A stretch of 64,000 bases of DNA from Pseudomonas fluorescens (lineage in GTDB: Bacteria > Pseudomonadota > Gammaproteobacteria > Pseudomonadales > Pseudomonadaceae), in contig NZ_CP015225.1 in the NCBI RefSeq assembly GCF_001623525.1, positions 5,220,501 through 5,284,500 on the forward strand, written 5' to 3'. The notes under the pieces were generated by a model, which saw only the letters and a list, made by a program, of their open reading frames with translations, did no database searches and was not told the DNA's origin. The position numbers were made by a program, and so were the translations under genes. Positions 1 through 8,621 of this stretch are shown one piece after another (position 1 is the stretch's first letter; every line of letters begins with the position of its first letter).

Positions 1-738
1 GAGCGTCCTGACCCTGTCACGGGACATTATCTATTAGGGGGCGGTTATCGGGCATATAACCCGGTGCTGATGCGATTCAACAGCCCTGATGCCTTCAGTC
101 CTTTTGACAGAGGCGGCATAAACCCCTATGCATATTGCTCGAATGATCCTGTTAATAGAGTAGATCCTAATGGACGCTTCTCGATATCTGGCTTGGTTAG
201 TCCGTTTAGGTATCTGGCTAGGCTAATCTCCCGAGGTTATTATAAGTTGGCTGGAAAGTTTCGTACGGCGTCAAGCAAGCCGCTGATAAATAACTATGAT
301 TCTGATTTATTTAATTTCATTGAGGATGTGGTTTTAGAGCGCGGTTTGAATAAGGGTACCGCAAAATTAACTTCGGTTAAGAGTAAGGCAGACTTGAAAA
401 TTATAAGCTCCAATCCGTTAAATCAGTATTATGGAATGGAGCATAAATTTATTCTAACCCAAAATAATCGTCTTTTTTTGGCCTCTTATCGCTATGAAAG
501 ACCGATATATGAACCAAAGCACTCCGCGCTGGCACGCTGGGCAAACGACAGGGCACCATACAAAGAATACAATGTTGTTGGTGCTGGGGTGATTACGAGA
601 GCCAAAAGCGGGTATCAGATTACAAACAATTCCGGGCATTATAAACCCACGCCTGAAGTAAATGCCCTTGCTAAATTCAAGTTGAGGAGTCTAGGGGTAA
701 AGGCGACTTCCAAGAATTACGAGATACGAACGCGTTAA
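1..738 (+). CDS. RHS repeat-associated core protein, 3' part with C-terminal toxin-like domain
   Basis: The reading frame is open at base 1, so only the last 245 codons are present. The first ~55 residues carry the RHS core signature: GHYLLGGGYRAYNP, SPFDRGGINPYAYC and a DPNG end, where the variable tail begins. The remaining ~190 residues are a variable tail and contain a NNSGHYKPTPE motif of a kind I recall from C-termini of polymorphic-toxin proteins. RHS proteins encapsulate and deliver such tails (T6SS or Tc-toxin related). The tail DNA is visibly AT-rich compared with all neighbours, as expected for an exchanged cassette. No immunity-sized gene follows on the same strand before the convergent DUF2388 gene. 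The activity of the tail is not recognised. Confidence 0.85.
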   Translation, partial: ERPDPVTGHYLLGGGYRAYNPVLMRFNSPDAFSPFDRGGINPYAYCSNDPVNRVDPNGRFSISGLVSPFRYLARLISRGYYKLAGKFRTASSKPLINNYDSDLFNFIEDVVLERGLNKGTAKLTSVKSKADLKIISSNPLNQYYGMEHKFILTQNNRLFLASYRYERPIYEPKHSALARWANDRAPYKEYNVVGAGVITRAKSGYQITNNSGHYKPTPEVNALAKFKLRSLGVKATSKNYEIRTR

Positions 739-883
739 CTTTTATATCCAAGGGAAGGGGAGGTGACAAGACTTTTGCTGGCGGCTCTGCCGGGGTTAAC
801 ATTTTTACTGCGATAGAGGTCGGTCTTCAACCGGTGTCGTCATCGCTTCTTTTATTCTGTTTTCCAGTATTCAATGAGGTCTG

Positions 884-913
884 AAAATGCCGCTCAATCG
901 AGCGGCATTTTTC
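884..913. terminator. Bidirectional intrinsic terminator
   Basis: The stem ATGCCGCT / AGCGGCAT has a 4-nt loop and is flanked by an A run on the left and a T run on the right. It lies between the convergent RHS gene and the DUF2388 gene and can serve both. Confidence 0.75.
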
Positions 914-926
914 TATCGACTGAAAA

Positions 927-1244
927 TCACTCCTGGGCGACGGCGTTTTTCGCCAGGATAGCGTTGGCCAGTTCCATGTCGGTGGCTTGCAGGCCTGGGT
1001 TGTCAGCACGCACTTTCTGCATCGCCGCTTCCAGGTAAGGGCCACGAATACCGCCGTCACTGGCGACGAAGCTGCCGGCATCATCCTGGGCGGCGACGAT
1101 CAGCTTGTGATCCTTGAAAGTCAGGTAGGTGGAACCGGTGGTTGCACCGGATGAGATGACGTTACGCCAAAACGTGTCGGCCATTGCCGAGCCAACAGGA
1201 AGAGACAGCAAGGCTAGGGTAGCGACAGCAAGTTTGAGACGCAT
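927..1244 (-). CDS. DUF2388 domain-containing small exported protein
   Basis: A 105-aa protein with a signal peptide: MRLKLAVATLALLSLPVGSAMA is a basic start plus hydrophobic core ending in an AMA cleavage site. The mature part (TFWRNVISSGATTGSTYLTF...) matches my memory of the DUF2388 family of Pseudomonas periplasmic proteins, whose function is unknown. I chose the ATG at 1244 over an in-frame start at 1259 because it opens the signal peptide and has a GTGGAG-like ribosome site just upstream. It is a single-gene unit with its own terminator. Confidence 0.8.
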   Translation of the reverse strand: MRLKLAVATLALLSLPVGSAMADTFWRNVISSGATTGSTYLTFKDHKLIVAAQDDAGSFVASDGGIRGPYLEAAMQKVRADNPGLQATDMELANAILAKNAVAQE

Positions 1245-1312
1245 GATAGGTGACTCCACTGGGTTAACTATGACGTTGGATTACCCGCGCCTCTATTCAG
1301 TTCCATGACTTC

Positions 1313-1762
1313 TCAGTCAGCCCGTTCCACCTGCAGCACCGCCCCTTCCTGCGCCACCACCCTGACTCGCGTGCCCACGGACGACTCGGGCCCCTTGGCC
1401 AGCCAGACGCTGTCGGCCACCTTGATCTTGCCACGGCCATCGACAATCGCTTCATGAACCTGGAAGACCTTGCCGATCAGCTCTTGCCCGCGCAGGTTCA
1501 GGTGCGGTTGATCGCTTTGGCGCACCGCGCTGCGCTGGCGCTGCCACCAGTACAGTGCCGTTGCGATGGCGAACAGGCCGAACAACAGGAACTGCAGCTC
1601 CCACGGCATCTGCGGCAGGATGAACGTGAGCACGCCAACTGCCGCGGCGGCCATGCCGATCCACAGCAAGTAGCCGCCGGCACCGAACACTTCGAGGATC
1701 AGCAGGATGACGCCCAGCGCCAGCCAGTCCCAGTACGACAGGTGTTGCAGGAACATCCACAT
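1313..1762 (-). CDS. NfeD family membrane protein
   Basis: A 149-aa protein with two or three hydrophobic segments in residues ~10-75 (WDWLALGVILLILEVFGAGG and an LQFLLFGLFAIATALYWW segment). A C-terminal OB-fold-like domain follows (LRGQELIGKVFQVHEAIVDGRGKIKVADSVWLAKG...GTRVRVV), typical of short NfeD proteins. NfeD proteins pair with SPFH/stomatin proteins in membrane microdomains. It starts 9 bp after the SPFH gene ends, so the two form one operon. Confidence 0.88.
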   Translation of the reverse strand: MWMFLQHLSYWDWLALGVILLILEVFGAGGYLLWIGMAAAAVGVLTFILPQMPWELQFLLFGLFAIATALYWWQRQRSAVRQSDQPHLNLRGQELIGKVFQVHEAIVDGRGKIKVADSVWLAKGPESSVGTRVRVVAQEGAVLQVERAD

Positions 1763-1771
1763 AGGCGTGCC

Positions 1772-2692
1772 TCAGGTTTTCTTGCTATCGAAGGTGGCCT
1801 TGACGATCTCGCCAATGCCGCCGACCGCACCGATGACCTGGCTGGCTTCCAGTGGCATCAGGATCACCTTGCTGTTGTTGGCCGAAGCCAGTTTGCCCAG
1901 CGCATCGATGTATTTCTGCGCGACGAAGTAGTTCACGGCCTGGACGTTGCCGTCGGCAATCGCCTGGGACACCACTTGGGTGGCCAGCGCTTCGGCTTGC
2001 GCCTGGCGCTCGCGGGCTTCGGACTCCAGGAACGCGGCTTGACGGCTGCCCTCGGCCTCGAGGATCTGCGCCTGCTTCTTGCCTTCGGCGGTGAGAATCG
2101 CCGACGCTCGCAGGCCCTCGGCTTCGAGGATCTGGGCACGCTTGATACGTTCGGCTTTCATCTGCCCCGACATGGCGGCCATCAGGTCGGCCGGCGGGCT
2201 GATGTCCTTGATCTCGATCCGGGTGATCTTGATGCCCCACGGCGCTGTGGCTTCATCGACGGTGCGCAGCAGTTTTTCATTGATACCGTCGCGCTGGCTC
2301 AGCATCGCGTCCAGCTCCATGGACCCCAGCACGGTACGGATATTAGTTTGCAGCAGGTTGCGGATGGCGTGCTCGAGGTTGTTCACTTCGTAGGCCGCTT
2401 GGGCCGTATTGACCACTTGGAAGAAGCACACGGCGTCGATCTGCACCGTGGCGTTGTCGGCGGTAATGACCTCCTGGGGCGGGATGTCCAGTACGCTTTC
2501 CATGACATTGATCTTGCGCCCGATGCGATCCATCACCGGGATGATGATGTTCAGGCCGGGCTTGAGCGTGTTGGTGTAGCGCCCGAACCGCTCGACGGTC
2601 CATTGGTAGCCTTGGGGCACGACCTTGAACCCCATGAACAGGATGGCGACCACGAGGCCGATGAAAAGTAAAAGTACGCTACCGATCTGCAT
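1772..2692 (-). CDS. SPFH/band 7 (stomatin/paraslipin) family protein
   Basis: A 306-aa protein: an N-terminal membrane anchor (residues ~4-20, [16 protein letters not shown]), the band 7 domain ([25 protein letters not shown]...), and a long Ala/Glu-rich coiled coil (residues ~165-245) with repeated ILEAEG motifs. It resembles QmcA/HflK-type scaffolds that organise membrane proteases and microdomains. It is the first gene of the two-gene unit with the NfeD protein, the usual pairing for this family. Confidence 0.9.
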   Translation of the reverse strand: MQIGSVLLLFIGLVVAILFMGFKVVPQGYQWTVERFGRYTNTLKPGLNIIIPVMDRIGRKINVMESVLDIPPQEVITADNATVQIDAVCFFQVVNTAQAAYEVNNLEHAIRNLLQTNIRTVLGSMELDAMLSQRDGINEKLLRTVDEATAPWGIKITRIEIKDISPPADLMAAMSGQMKAERIKRAQILEAEGLRASAILTAEGKKQAQILEAEGSRQAAFLESEARERQAQAEALATQVVSQAIADGNVQAVNYFVAQKYIDALGKLASANNSKVILMPLEASQVIGAVGGIGEIVKATFDSKKT

Positions 2693-2817
2693 GACGGTTC
2701 CCTGTGCGAATTGAGATGGACCTGCGAGCCCTGAGTGTAGGGCACGCGGCCAGTATCTTCGCTATGGTCCGTTCCGCTTTGTTTGTGGGATCTTTCTGCC
2801 CCTGAGCCAGACAGTTC

Positions 2818-4602
2818 CTACTTCTGCTCGCTTTGCGGCGTCACCCGCAGCACTTCCTCGACCGTGGTCAAGCCCGCCGCCACCTTTTGCGCCCCCGACA
2901 GGCGCAGGCTGCGCATGCCTTCCTTGAATGCCTGGCGGCGTACCGCCAGCAGGTCGGTGTCGGGGTGGATCAAGGCCTTGACGCTGTCGGTCAGTTGCAT
3001 GATTTCGTAGACGCCGGCGCGGCCGCGGTAACCGGTGTCACGGCATTCCAGGCAACCGACGGCCTGTTGGGCATTGCTCGGCAGCGGCGCCTGCCAGGGC
3101 CTCGTCAGGGTCTGCCAGTCGTCTTCATCCAGGGTCAGGGGGGCCTTGCATTGAGGGCACAGGGTGCGCACCAGCCGCTGGGCCATGACCCCGAGCACGG
3201 TGGCCTTGATCAGGTAATGGGGCACACCCAGCTCCAGCAGGCGACTGATGGCGCTCGGCGCGTCGTTGGTGTGCAGCGTCGACAGCACAAGGTGCCCGGT
3301 GAGCGCCGCCTGGATCGCCATCTCGGCGGTCTCCAGGTCACGGATCTCACCGATCATGATGATGTCCGGGTCTTGTCGCATCAGTGCCCGCACCCCGGCG
3401 GCGAAGGACAGGTCGATGTTGTGCTGGACCTGCATCTGGTTGAAGGAGGCCTCTACCATTTCAATCGGGTCCTCGATGGTGCAGAGGTTCACTTCCGGCG
3501 TCGCCAGTTTCTTGAGCGTGGTGTAGAGGGTGGTGGTCTTGCCGGAACCGGTAGGCCCGGTCACCAGGATGATGCCGTTGGGCTGGCGGGTCATGTCCTG
3601 CCAGCGACGCAGGTCGTCGGCGGAGAAGCCGAGTTGGTCGAAATCCTTGAGCAACACTTCCGGGTCGAAAATCCGCATGACCATTTTTTCGCCGAACGCC
3701 GTGGGCAAGGTCGACAAACGCAATTCCACTTCGCCGCCATCCGGGGTCTTGGTCTTGACCCGGCCGTCCTGGGGTTTGCGTTTTTCCGCGACGTTCATCC
3801 GCCCCAGGCTCTTGAGACGGCTGACGATTGCCATCGTGACCTGCGGCGGGAACTGATAGACGGTGTGCAGCACCCCGTCGATGCGAAACCGCACGGTACC
3901 CTGCTCGCGGCGCGGTTCGATGTGGATATCACTGGCACGCTGCTGGAAGGCGTACTGGAACAGCCAGTCGACAATATTGACGATATGGGCGTCGTTGGCG
4001 TCCGGCTCCTGGTCGCTGGCGCCCAGGTTGAGCAACTGTTCGAAATTGCTCAGGTTGCTCGGTTGCTGATCGACCGTGGTGGCGCCGCTGACCGATTTGG
4101 CAAGGCGATAGAACTCCACGCTCAAGCGCTGGATGTCCACAGGGTTGGCGACCACCCGCTTGATCGGTAGCTTGAGCACGTGGGTCAGGTCGGCTTCCCA
4201 ACTGTTGACGTAGGGCTGTGCGCTGGCGACGGTGACGGCGTCACGATCGACCGCCACCGCAAGGATCTTGTGACGCTGGGCAAAGGCATAGGACATCAAG
4301 GGGGTCACGGCCGCGACGTTGATTTTCAACGGGTCGATGCGCATGTAGGGCTGGTCGGCCTGCTGGGCCAACCACAAGGTCAGGTTCTCCAGGTCCAGGC
4401 GCTTGCCGGGCCGGCTGAGGTCGTCCAGGTGCTGGTTGGCGATGAACTCCAGCGGATGCAACTGGCTATTGGCGCTGTGGCGTCGGCGGGCGTTCAGCGC
4501 GGTTTCGGCTGAATCCTGGCTGATGAGGCCCTGGGTGACCAGTTGGCGCAGCAGATCGTTGAGGTCCAGCCAGCGGTCCTGAGTGGCGTGTTTGGTGGAC
4601 AT
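2818..4602 (-). CDS. GspE/PulE/PilB family secretion ATPase
   Basis: A 594-aa hexameric-type assembly ATPase. Seen: an N-terminal GspE-N region, Walker A GPTGSGKT at 349-356, an Asp box and Walker B (DPDIIMIGEIRD), a His box (LSTLHTND) and a zinc tetracysteine motif (CPQC at 482-485, CLEC near 517). The start MSTKHATQ at 4602 is preferred over an ATG 105 bp upstream because the extra residues look unlike the family. No pilin, inner-membrane platform or secretin gene lies nearby, so it is an orphan locus. Its partner system (type II secretion or type IV pilus-like) cannot be told from this window. Confidence 0.9.
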   Translation of the reverse strand: MSTKHATQDRWLDLNDLLRQLVTQGLISQDSAETALNARRRHSANSQLHPLEFIANQHLDDLSRPGKRLDLENLTLWLAQQADQPYMRIDPLKINVAAVTPLMSYAFAQRHKILAVAVDRDAVTVASAQPYVNSWEADLTHVLKLPIKRVVANPVDIQRLSVEFYRLAKSVSGATTVDQQPSNLSNFEQLLNLGASDQEPDANDAHIVNIVDWLFQYAFQQRASDIHIEPRREQGTVRFRIDGVLHTVYQFPPQVTMAIVSRLKSLGRMNVAEKRKPQDGRVKTKTPDGGEVELRLSTLPTAFGEKMVMRIFDPEVLLKDFDQLGFSADDLRRWQDMTRQPNGIILVTGPTGSGKTTTLYTTLKKLATPEVNLCTIEDPIEMVEASFNQMQVQHNIDLSFAAGVRALMRQDPDIIMIGEIRDLETAEMAIQAALTGHLVLSTLHTNDAPSAISRLLELGVPHYLIKATVLGVMAQRLVRTLCPQCKAPLTLDEDDWQTLTRPWQAPLPSNAQQAVGCLECRDTGYRGRAGVYEIMQLTDSVKALIHPDTDLLAVRRQAFKEGMRSLRLSGAQKVAAGLTTVEEVLRVTPQSEQK

Positions 4603-4746
4603 GCGGGTTCCTATTGGACAATTGCAGCAAAGCCGCGATACAGACGCTTCGGCGTCCTCGCTCGGTCTGCAAAAGAATAGTCCCGACCCCGTAGACCGTT
4701 GGGCCACTACCCGACCAATGCGTTACCAATTCTTGCCCGTGGGCGT

Positions 4747-5085
4747 TCAACGGACGGCTTGGGCCGGCCCAACGTGCGCAATATCAGCGTCTTGCAGGTC
4801 CACCGAACAGACGCTGATCAGGTTACGTAATTTTTCAGCGATGACCTGGGCACGGTGCCAGCTCAGCCCGTCCATGACGATGTCCAGCGATAGCACATCG
4901 CCTGGGCGTTCGACATGAACCTGCTGCGGCGTCAGGCCCTGCAAGGCAAACAGGTTCAACGCCCGACACAGTAAATCCGGCTCGGCTTCGGCCAATATCC
5001 GGTACTGCACCCGACAATGGGTATTGGCGGCGTGCCAGACGTCGGCGCGGGTCGGGGCTATGGCAACGGCTTCGAGTGGGGGCAT
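4747..5085 (-). CDS. Small ACT-like domain protein, function unknown
   Basis: A 112-aa soluble protein. Residues ~24-95 (RVQYRILAEAEPDLLCRALNLFALQGLTPQQVHVE...) have the beta-alpha-beta pattern of ACT domains as in small acetolactate synthase subunits, including a hydrophobic strand, then a helix ending in ...LFALQGLTPQQ. No enzyme partner is adjacent. It is divergent from the Lrp-type regulator 126 bp away, which also carries an amino-acid-binding RAM/ACT-like fold, so a link to amino-acid sensing is plausible but is inference. Confidence 0.6.
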   Translation of the reverse strand: MPPLEAVAIAPTRADVWHAANTHCRVQYRILAEAEPDLLCRALNLFALQGLTPQQVHVERPGDVLSLDIVMDGLSWHRAQVIAEKLRNLISVCSVDLQDADIAHVGPAQAVR

Positions 5086-5211
5086 GTTCGGTCTCCTTGG
5101 TGGCGGGAGAAATATTTACATGCGAGTCGGGGTATTTCTTATCTAAGATGAGTGATTCTGGCGATATTTTGAATCGCCTGATTCTCTACATCAGTCATTT
5201 TGGGTTTGATT

Positions 5212-5682
5212 ATGCACAGCGAATTGGATGGCTACGACCGCAGGATACTGGCGTTGCTGCAGGAGGATGCCTCGCTGTCCAGTGCGCAGATCGCCGAACA
5301 GGTCGGCTTGTCTCAATCGCCATGCTGGCGGCGGATCCAGCGGATGAAGGACGAGGGCATCATTCGTGGCCAGGTGACCCTGCTGGATCGCAAGAAAATC
5401 GGTCTTAACACGCAAATCTTCGCCGAAATCAAACTCAACGCCCACGGCCGTTCGAACTTCACCGAGTTCACCGAGGCGATCCGCGGCTTCCCCGAAGTAC
5501 TGGAGTGTTACGTGCTGATGGGGTCGGTGGATTTTCTGTTGCGCATCGTCACGGCGGACATCGAGGCGTATGAGCGATTCTTTTTCGAAAAGCTGTCGAT
5601 GGTGCCGGGGATCCAGGAAGTGAACTCGATCGTGGCGCTGTCGGAGATCAAATCGACGACGAGTTTGCCGGTGGTGCGCTGA
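5212..5682 (+). CDS. Lrp/AsnC family transcriptional regulator
   Basis: A 156-aa protein starting MHSELDGYDRRILALLQEDASLSSAQIAEQVGLSQSPCWRRIQRM, a classic AsnC helix-turn-helix in residues ~5-60. A RAM effector domain follows (GFPEVLECYVLMGSVDFLLRIV) near residues 75-140. Lrp family proteins sense amino acids and assemble as octamers. The ATG at 5212 is used; an upstream TTG at 5200 would add only four residues. Its divergent neighbour is the ACT-like protein gene, a candidate target. Confidence 0.9.
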   Translation: MHSELDGYDRRILALLQEDASLSSAQIAEQVGLSQSPCWRRIQRMKDEGIIRGQVTLLDRKKIGLNTQIFAEIKLNAHGRSNFTEFTEAIRGFPEVLECYVLMGSVDFLLRIVTADIEAYERFFFEKLSMVPGIQEVNSIVALSEIKSTTSLPVVR

Positions 5683-5700
5683 GTTCTGTGGAGGATGTGC

Positions 5701-5808
5701 TGGCCCCATCGCGAGCAAGCTCGCTCACAGTTGATCATCAGCGGCCACTAGATGTGGTTACAACGCTGAACCCCTGTGGGAGCGAGCTTGCTCGCGATGG
5801 CGGCGTCA
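5701..5808. repeat. Inverted pair of Pseudomonas REP elements
   Basis: CCATCGCGAGCAAGCTCGCTC near 5706 is repeated in inverted orientation as GGAGCGAGCTTGCTCGCGATGG at 5778-5799. Each half is itself palindromic around AGCAAGCT/AGCTTGCT. It lies between the convergent lrp-type and CYTH-CHAD genes and probably also acts as a transcription block. Confidence 0.85.
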
Positions 5809-7173
5809 CAGGCGCAGCAAAGTCTTCCAAGCCCGATTCTGGTACACCGCAATCGCCTGTTGCTTGCGCGCATCCAGCGTTTCGTCGGTGATCGGTTGGT
5901 TGGCCAATTGCGCCAGTTTGTTCAGTTCACCGTAGAGGCGATCCATTTCCGGGATCTCCAGCACATGGCGGGCGTGGTGCAGCCAGGCCTGGATGCGTTC
6001 GATGCGCGGCAGTTGCTCGGCCAGGTCTTCCGGCTGCTGCTGGTAGCGTTGCAGTTGCAGGGACGACGACTCTTCGCCGAGCAGGCGCGGCAGCCAGCTG
6101 CCCAGTTGCGCCGCGCCCTGGCGATTGCCGCGGGTGTTGCGCTCGGCGGCCCAGCTGCGAGCCAGCAGCCAGCGTGAAGTGTTGAGGGAAAACAGGCCCC
6201 AACGCGGGTCTTGCAGCTCTTCAAGGAACTGTTCCGGTGCCGCCTTGCGCACGTCTTCGTCATCCAGGCCGGCCTGGACCAATGGGCGCCAGTCTTCCAG
6301 CAACGCGTCCAGGGCCAGGCGCAAATCGTGGGTCGATTGGCGCGGCGCGGCCTGGCCGAGGCTGCTGAGCAGGGCACGCAGTTCGGCGAGGTTTTCCACC
6401 CAGTCCTGCAGCAGGCGCCAATGGCCGTTGAAACGGTATTGTTCGGCCAGGCGCTGGCTGCTGCCGAGCAGATGCCAGCTCAGCGCGGCGAAGGCGTCAT
6501 CCAGCGGCGTTTCGGCGGTCAGTTGTGGCGCTGGCAGGCTCAGGGCGTAGCTGCCTGCGTCGTACAGGCGATAGCCACGCTCGGCCTTGCTGATGTCGCA
6601 GGGCATCAGGGGCAGGGTCGCGGCCAGCTCGGCGGCCAGTTCCAGCAGGGCGGCGGGTTCGCCTTCGCGCAGTTCCAGCTCCAGTTCGCAGATTTCTTCC
6701 TTCTGCTTGCCGACCACCACATGGCCCAGGTCCAGGGCGGCTTCGATGACCACCTTGCTTTTGCCACGGCCCCAGGCAATTTCAGCGCGTTCGCGAACGA
6801 AATCGGTGGTGAAGATGGCCTTGAGGGTTTTCTTGTCCAGTTCGGCCAAGGCCTCTGGCCAGCATTCGCCGTCGAGCTTCTTCAGGTCGAGCTTGGCCTT
6901 GGGCAGGTGCCAATCGTACTCGTTGCGCTCGGACAGGCCGGCGACGCTTTGGCCGCGGGTCTTGAGGGTCTGGATCACTTCTTCGCCATCGCGACGCAGG
7001 CGCAGGGCGACCTTGGCCCGGGCCAGGTCACGCTCCGGCGTGTCGAAATACTGGTTCATCAGTTCGTGGCGTTCCCAGCCACTCTTGTTGCGTTTTTTCA
7101 GCAGCGGGTGCTCGCGCAGGGCTGCCAGGGTCTCGCGGCTGACGCGGAGTTTGATTTCGGTTTCTTTCTGCAT
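5806..7173 (-). CDS. CYTH and CHAD domain-containing protein (inorganic triphosphatase-like)
   Basis: A 455-aa protein. The N-terminus (MQKETEIKLRVS) carries the ExExK signature of CYTH tunnel enzymes, which hydrolyse triphosphate; the CYTH part spans ~1-205. The C-terminal half (~220-450) is a His/Arg-rich helical CHAD domain (HDLRLALDALLEDWRPLVQAG...), a fold known to bind polyphosphate. The start at 7173 is chosen because the CYTH motif sits at residue 4; the longer frame adds 27 unrelated residues. It is divergent from argE. A role in phosphate or polyphosphate metabolism follows from the family. Confidence 0.9.
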   Translation of the reverse strand: MQKETEIKLRVSRETLAALREHPLLKKRNKSGWERHELMNQYFDTPERDLARAKVALRLRRDGEEVIQTLKTRGQSVAGLSERNEYDWHLPKAKLDLKKLDGECWPEALAELDKKTLKAIFTTDFVRERAEIAWGRGKSKVVIEAALDLGHVVVGKQKEEICELELELREGEPAALLELAAELAATLPLMPCDISKAERGYRLYDAGSYALSLPAPQLTAETPLDDAFAALSWHLLGSSQRLAEQYRFNGHWRLLQDWVENLAELRALLSSLGQAAPRQSTHDLRLALDALLEDWRPLVQAGLDDEDVRKAAPEQFLEELQDPRWGLFSLNTSRWLLARSWAAERNTRGNRQGAAQLGSWLPRLLGEESSSLQLQRYQQQPEDLAEQLPRIERIQAWLHHARHVLEIPEMDRLYGELNKLAQLANQPITDETLDARKQQAIAVYQNRAWKTLLRL

Positions 7174-7331
7174 GGCCGGAAAATCCAGGGATCGGGTGTG
7201 CAGCCGGGGGAAGGTGTGGCTGCCAAGGTCGTGCAGTGTACAGGACTCGCTCATCCTACGCGCCGCGGCGGTTTATTCCTTGCGCCAGATGGTTCTATGA
7301 TGGACATCAATCTGTAAGCCCGGAGTCAGCG

Positions 7332-8489
7332 ATGCCTTTGCCGTCCATGAAAGATCAATTCGCTGCCCTGATCGCCGCCCCTTCGGTCAGTTGTACCCAG
7401 CCTGGGCTGGACCAGTCCAACAGTGCCGTGATCGAGCTGCTGGCGGGTTGGCTCGGCGACCTTGGGTTCTCCTGCGACATCCAGCAGGTCAGCCCCGGCA
7501 AATTCAACCTGCTGGCCAGTTTCGGCAGCGGCCCCGGCGGCCTGGTACTGGCTGGCCACAGCGACACGGTGCCGTTCGACGGCGCGTTGTGGCAGACCGA
7601 TCCGCTGAAGCTCACCGAGGTCGATGGCCGCTGGGTGGGCCTGGGCAGTTGTGACATGAAGGGTTTTTTCGCCTTGGTCATCGAAGCGGTCAAGCCGCTG
7701 CTGGACCAACCGTTCAAGCAACCGCTGCTGATCCTCGCGACCTGCGACGAAGAAAGCTCCATGGCCGGCGCCCGGGCCCTGGCCGATGCCGGGCGACCAC
7801 TGGGGCGTGCGGCGGTGATCGGTGAGCCGACCGGCCTGCGGCCGATTCGCTTGCACAAAGGCGTGATGATGGAGCGCATCGACATTCTCGGGCGCAGCGG
7901 CCATTCCTCCGATCCGAGCCTGGGCCACAGCGCGCTGGAAGCCATGCACGATGCCATGGGCGAACTGCGCGGGCTGCGCCTGCGATGGCAACGTGAGTTC
8001 CGTAACCCGCAGTTCACCGTGCCACAACCGACCCTGAACTTCGGCTGCATCCATGGCGGCGACAATCCCAACCGCATCTGCGGCCAATGTTCCATGGAAT
8101 TCGACCTGCGCCCCCTGCCGGGCATGGACCCGCAAGTGCTGCGGGCGGCGATCCAACAGAAGCTCGACCCCATCGCCGAACGCCATAAAGTCAAGATCGA
8201 CTACGCACCGCTGTTCCCCGAAGTGCCACCATTCGAGCAGGCCGAAGACTGCGAACTGGTACGGGTGGCCGAGCGACTCACCGGCCATCGTGCCGAAGCA
8301 GTGGCGTTCGGCACCGAAGCGCCTTATCTTCAGCGCCTTGGCTGCGAAACCCTGGTGCTTGGTCCTGGCGATATCGCCTGTGCCCACCAGCCGGGTGAGT
8401 ACCTTGAAATGTCACGTTTGCAACCTACCGTGCAGCTGTTGCGTCAGTTGATCGGACATTACTGCCTGACGCCGGTCACCGCCGGCTAA
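7332..8489 (+). CDS. argE: Acetylornithine deacetylase
   Basis: A 385-aa M20-family zinc hydrolase that removes acetate from N2-acetylornithine in arginine synthesis. Seen: the metal ligand motif LAGHSDTVPFDG, the catalytic/ligand ATCDEESSMAG (the paired glutamates), the dimerisation-domain segment with LHKGVMMERIDILGRSGHSS, and the C-terminal ligand region CAHQPGEYLEM. It is followed by argA, the first enzyme of the pathway, so the two probably share arginine control. Length is normal for ArgE. Confidence 0.93.
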   Translation: MPLPSMKDQFAALIAAPSVSCTQPGLDQSNSAVIELLAGWLGDLGFSCDIQQVSPGKFNLLASFGSGPGGLVLAGHSDTVPFDGALWQTDPLKLTEVDGRWVGLGSCDMKGFFALVIEAVKPLLDQPFKQPLLILATCDEESSMAGARALADAGRPLGRAAVIGEPTGLRPIRLHKGVMMERIDILGRSGHSSDPSLGHSALEAMHDAMGELRGLRLRWQREFRNPQFTVPQPTLNFGCIHGGDNPNRICGQCSMEFDLRPLPGMDPQVLRAAIQQKLDPIAERHKVKIDYAPLFPEVPPFEQAEDCELVRVAERLTGHRAEAVAFGTEAPYLQRLGCETLVLGPGDIACAHQPGEYLEMSRLQPTVQLLRQLIGHYCLTPVTAG

Positions 8490-8621
8490 ATTGCCCGTAT
8501 CCGGGCCCGTATTCATGAGGAGAACGCGCGTGTCGCCAAGCCTGTTCCGACGATAACCACCAGCCCGCTGTGCGTTCCGTTTCGTCTTTTTTCGGCTGTT
8601 ATTTATTACAGGCCCAGGTTC

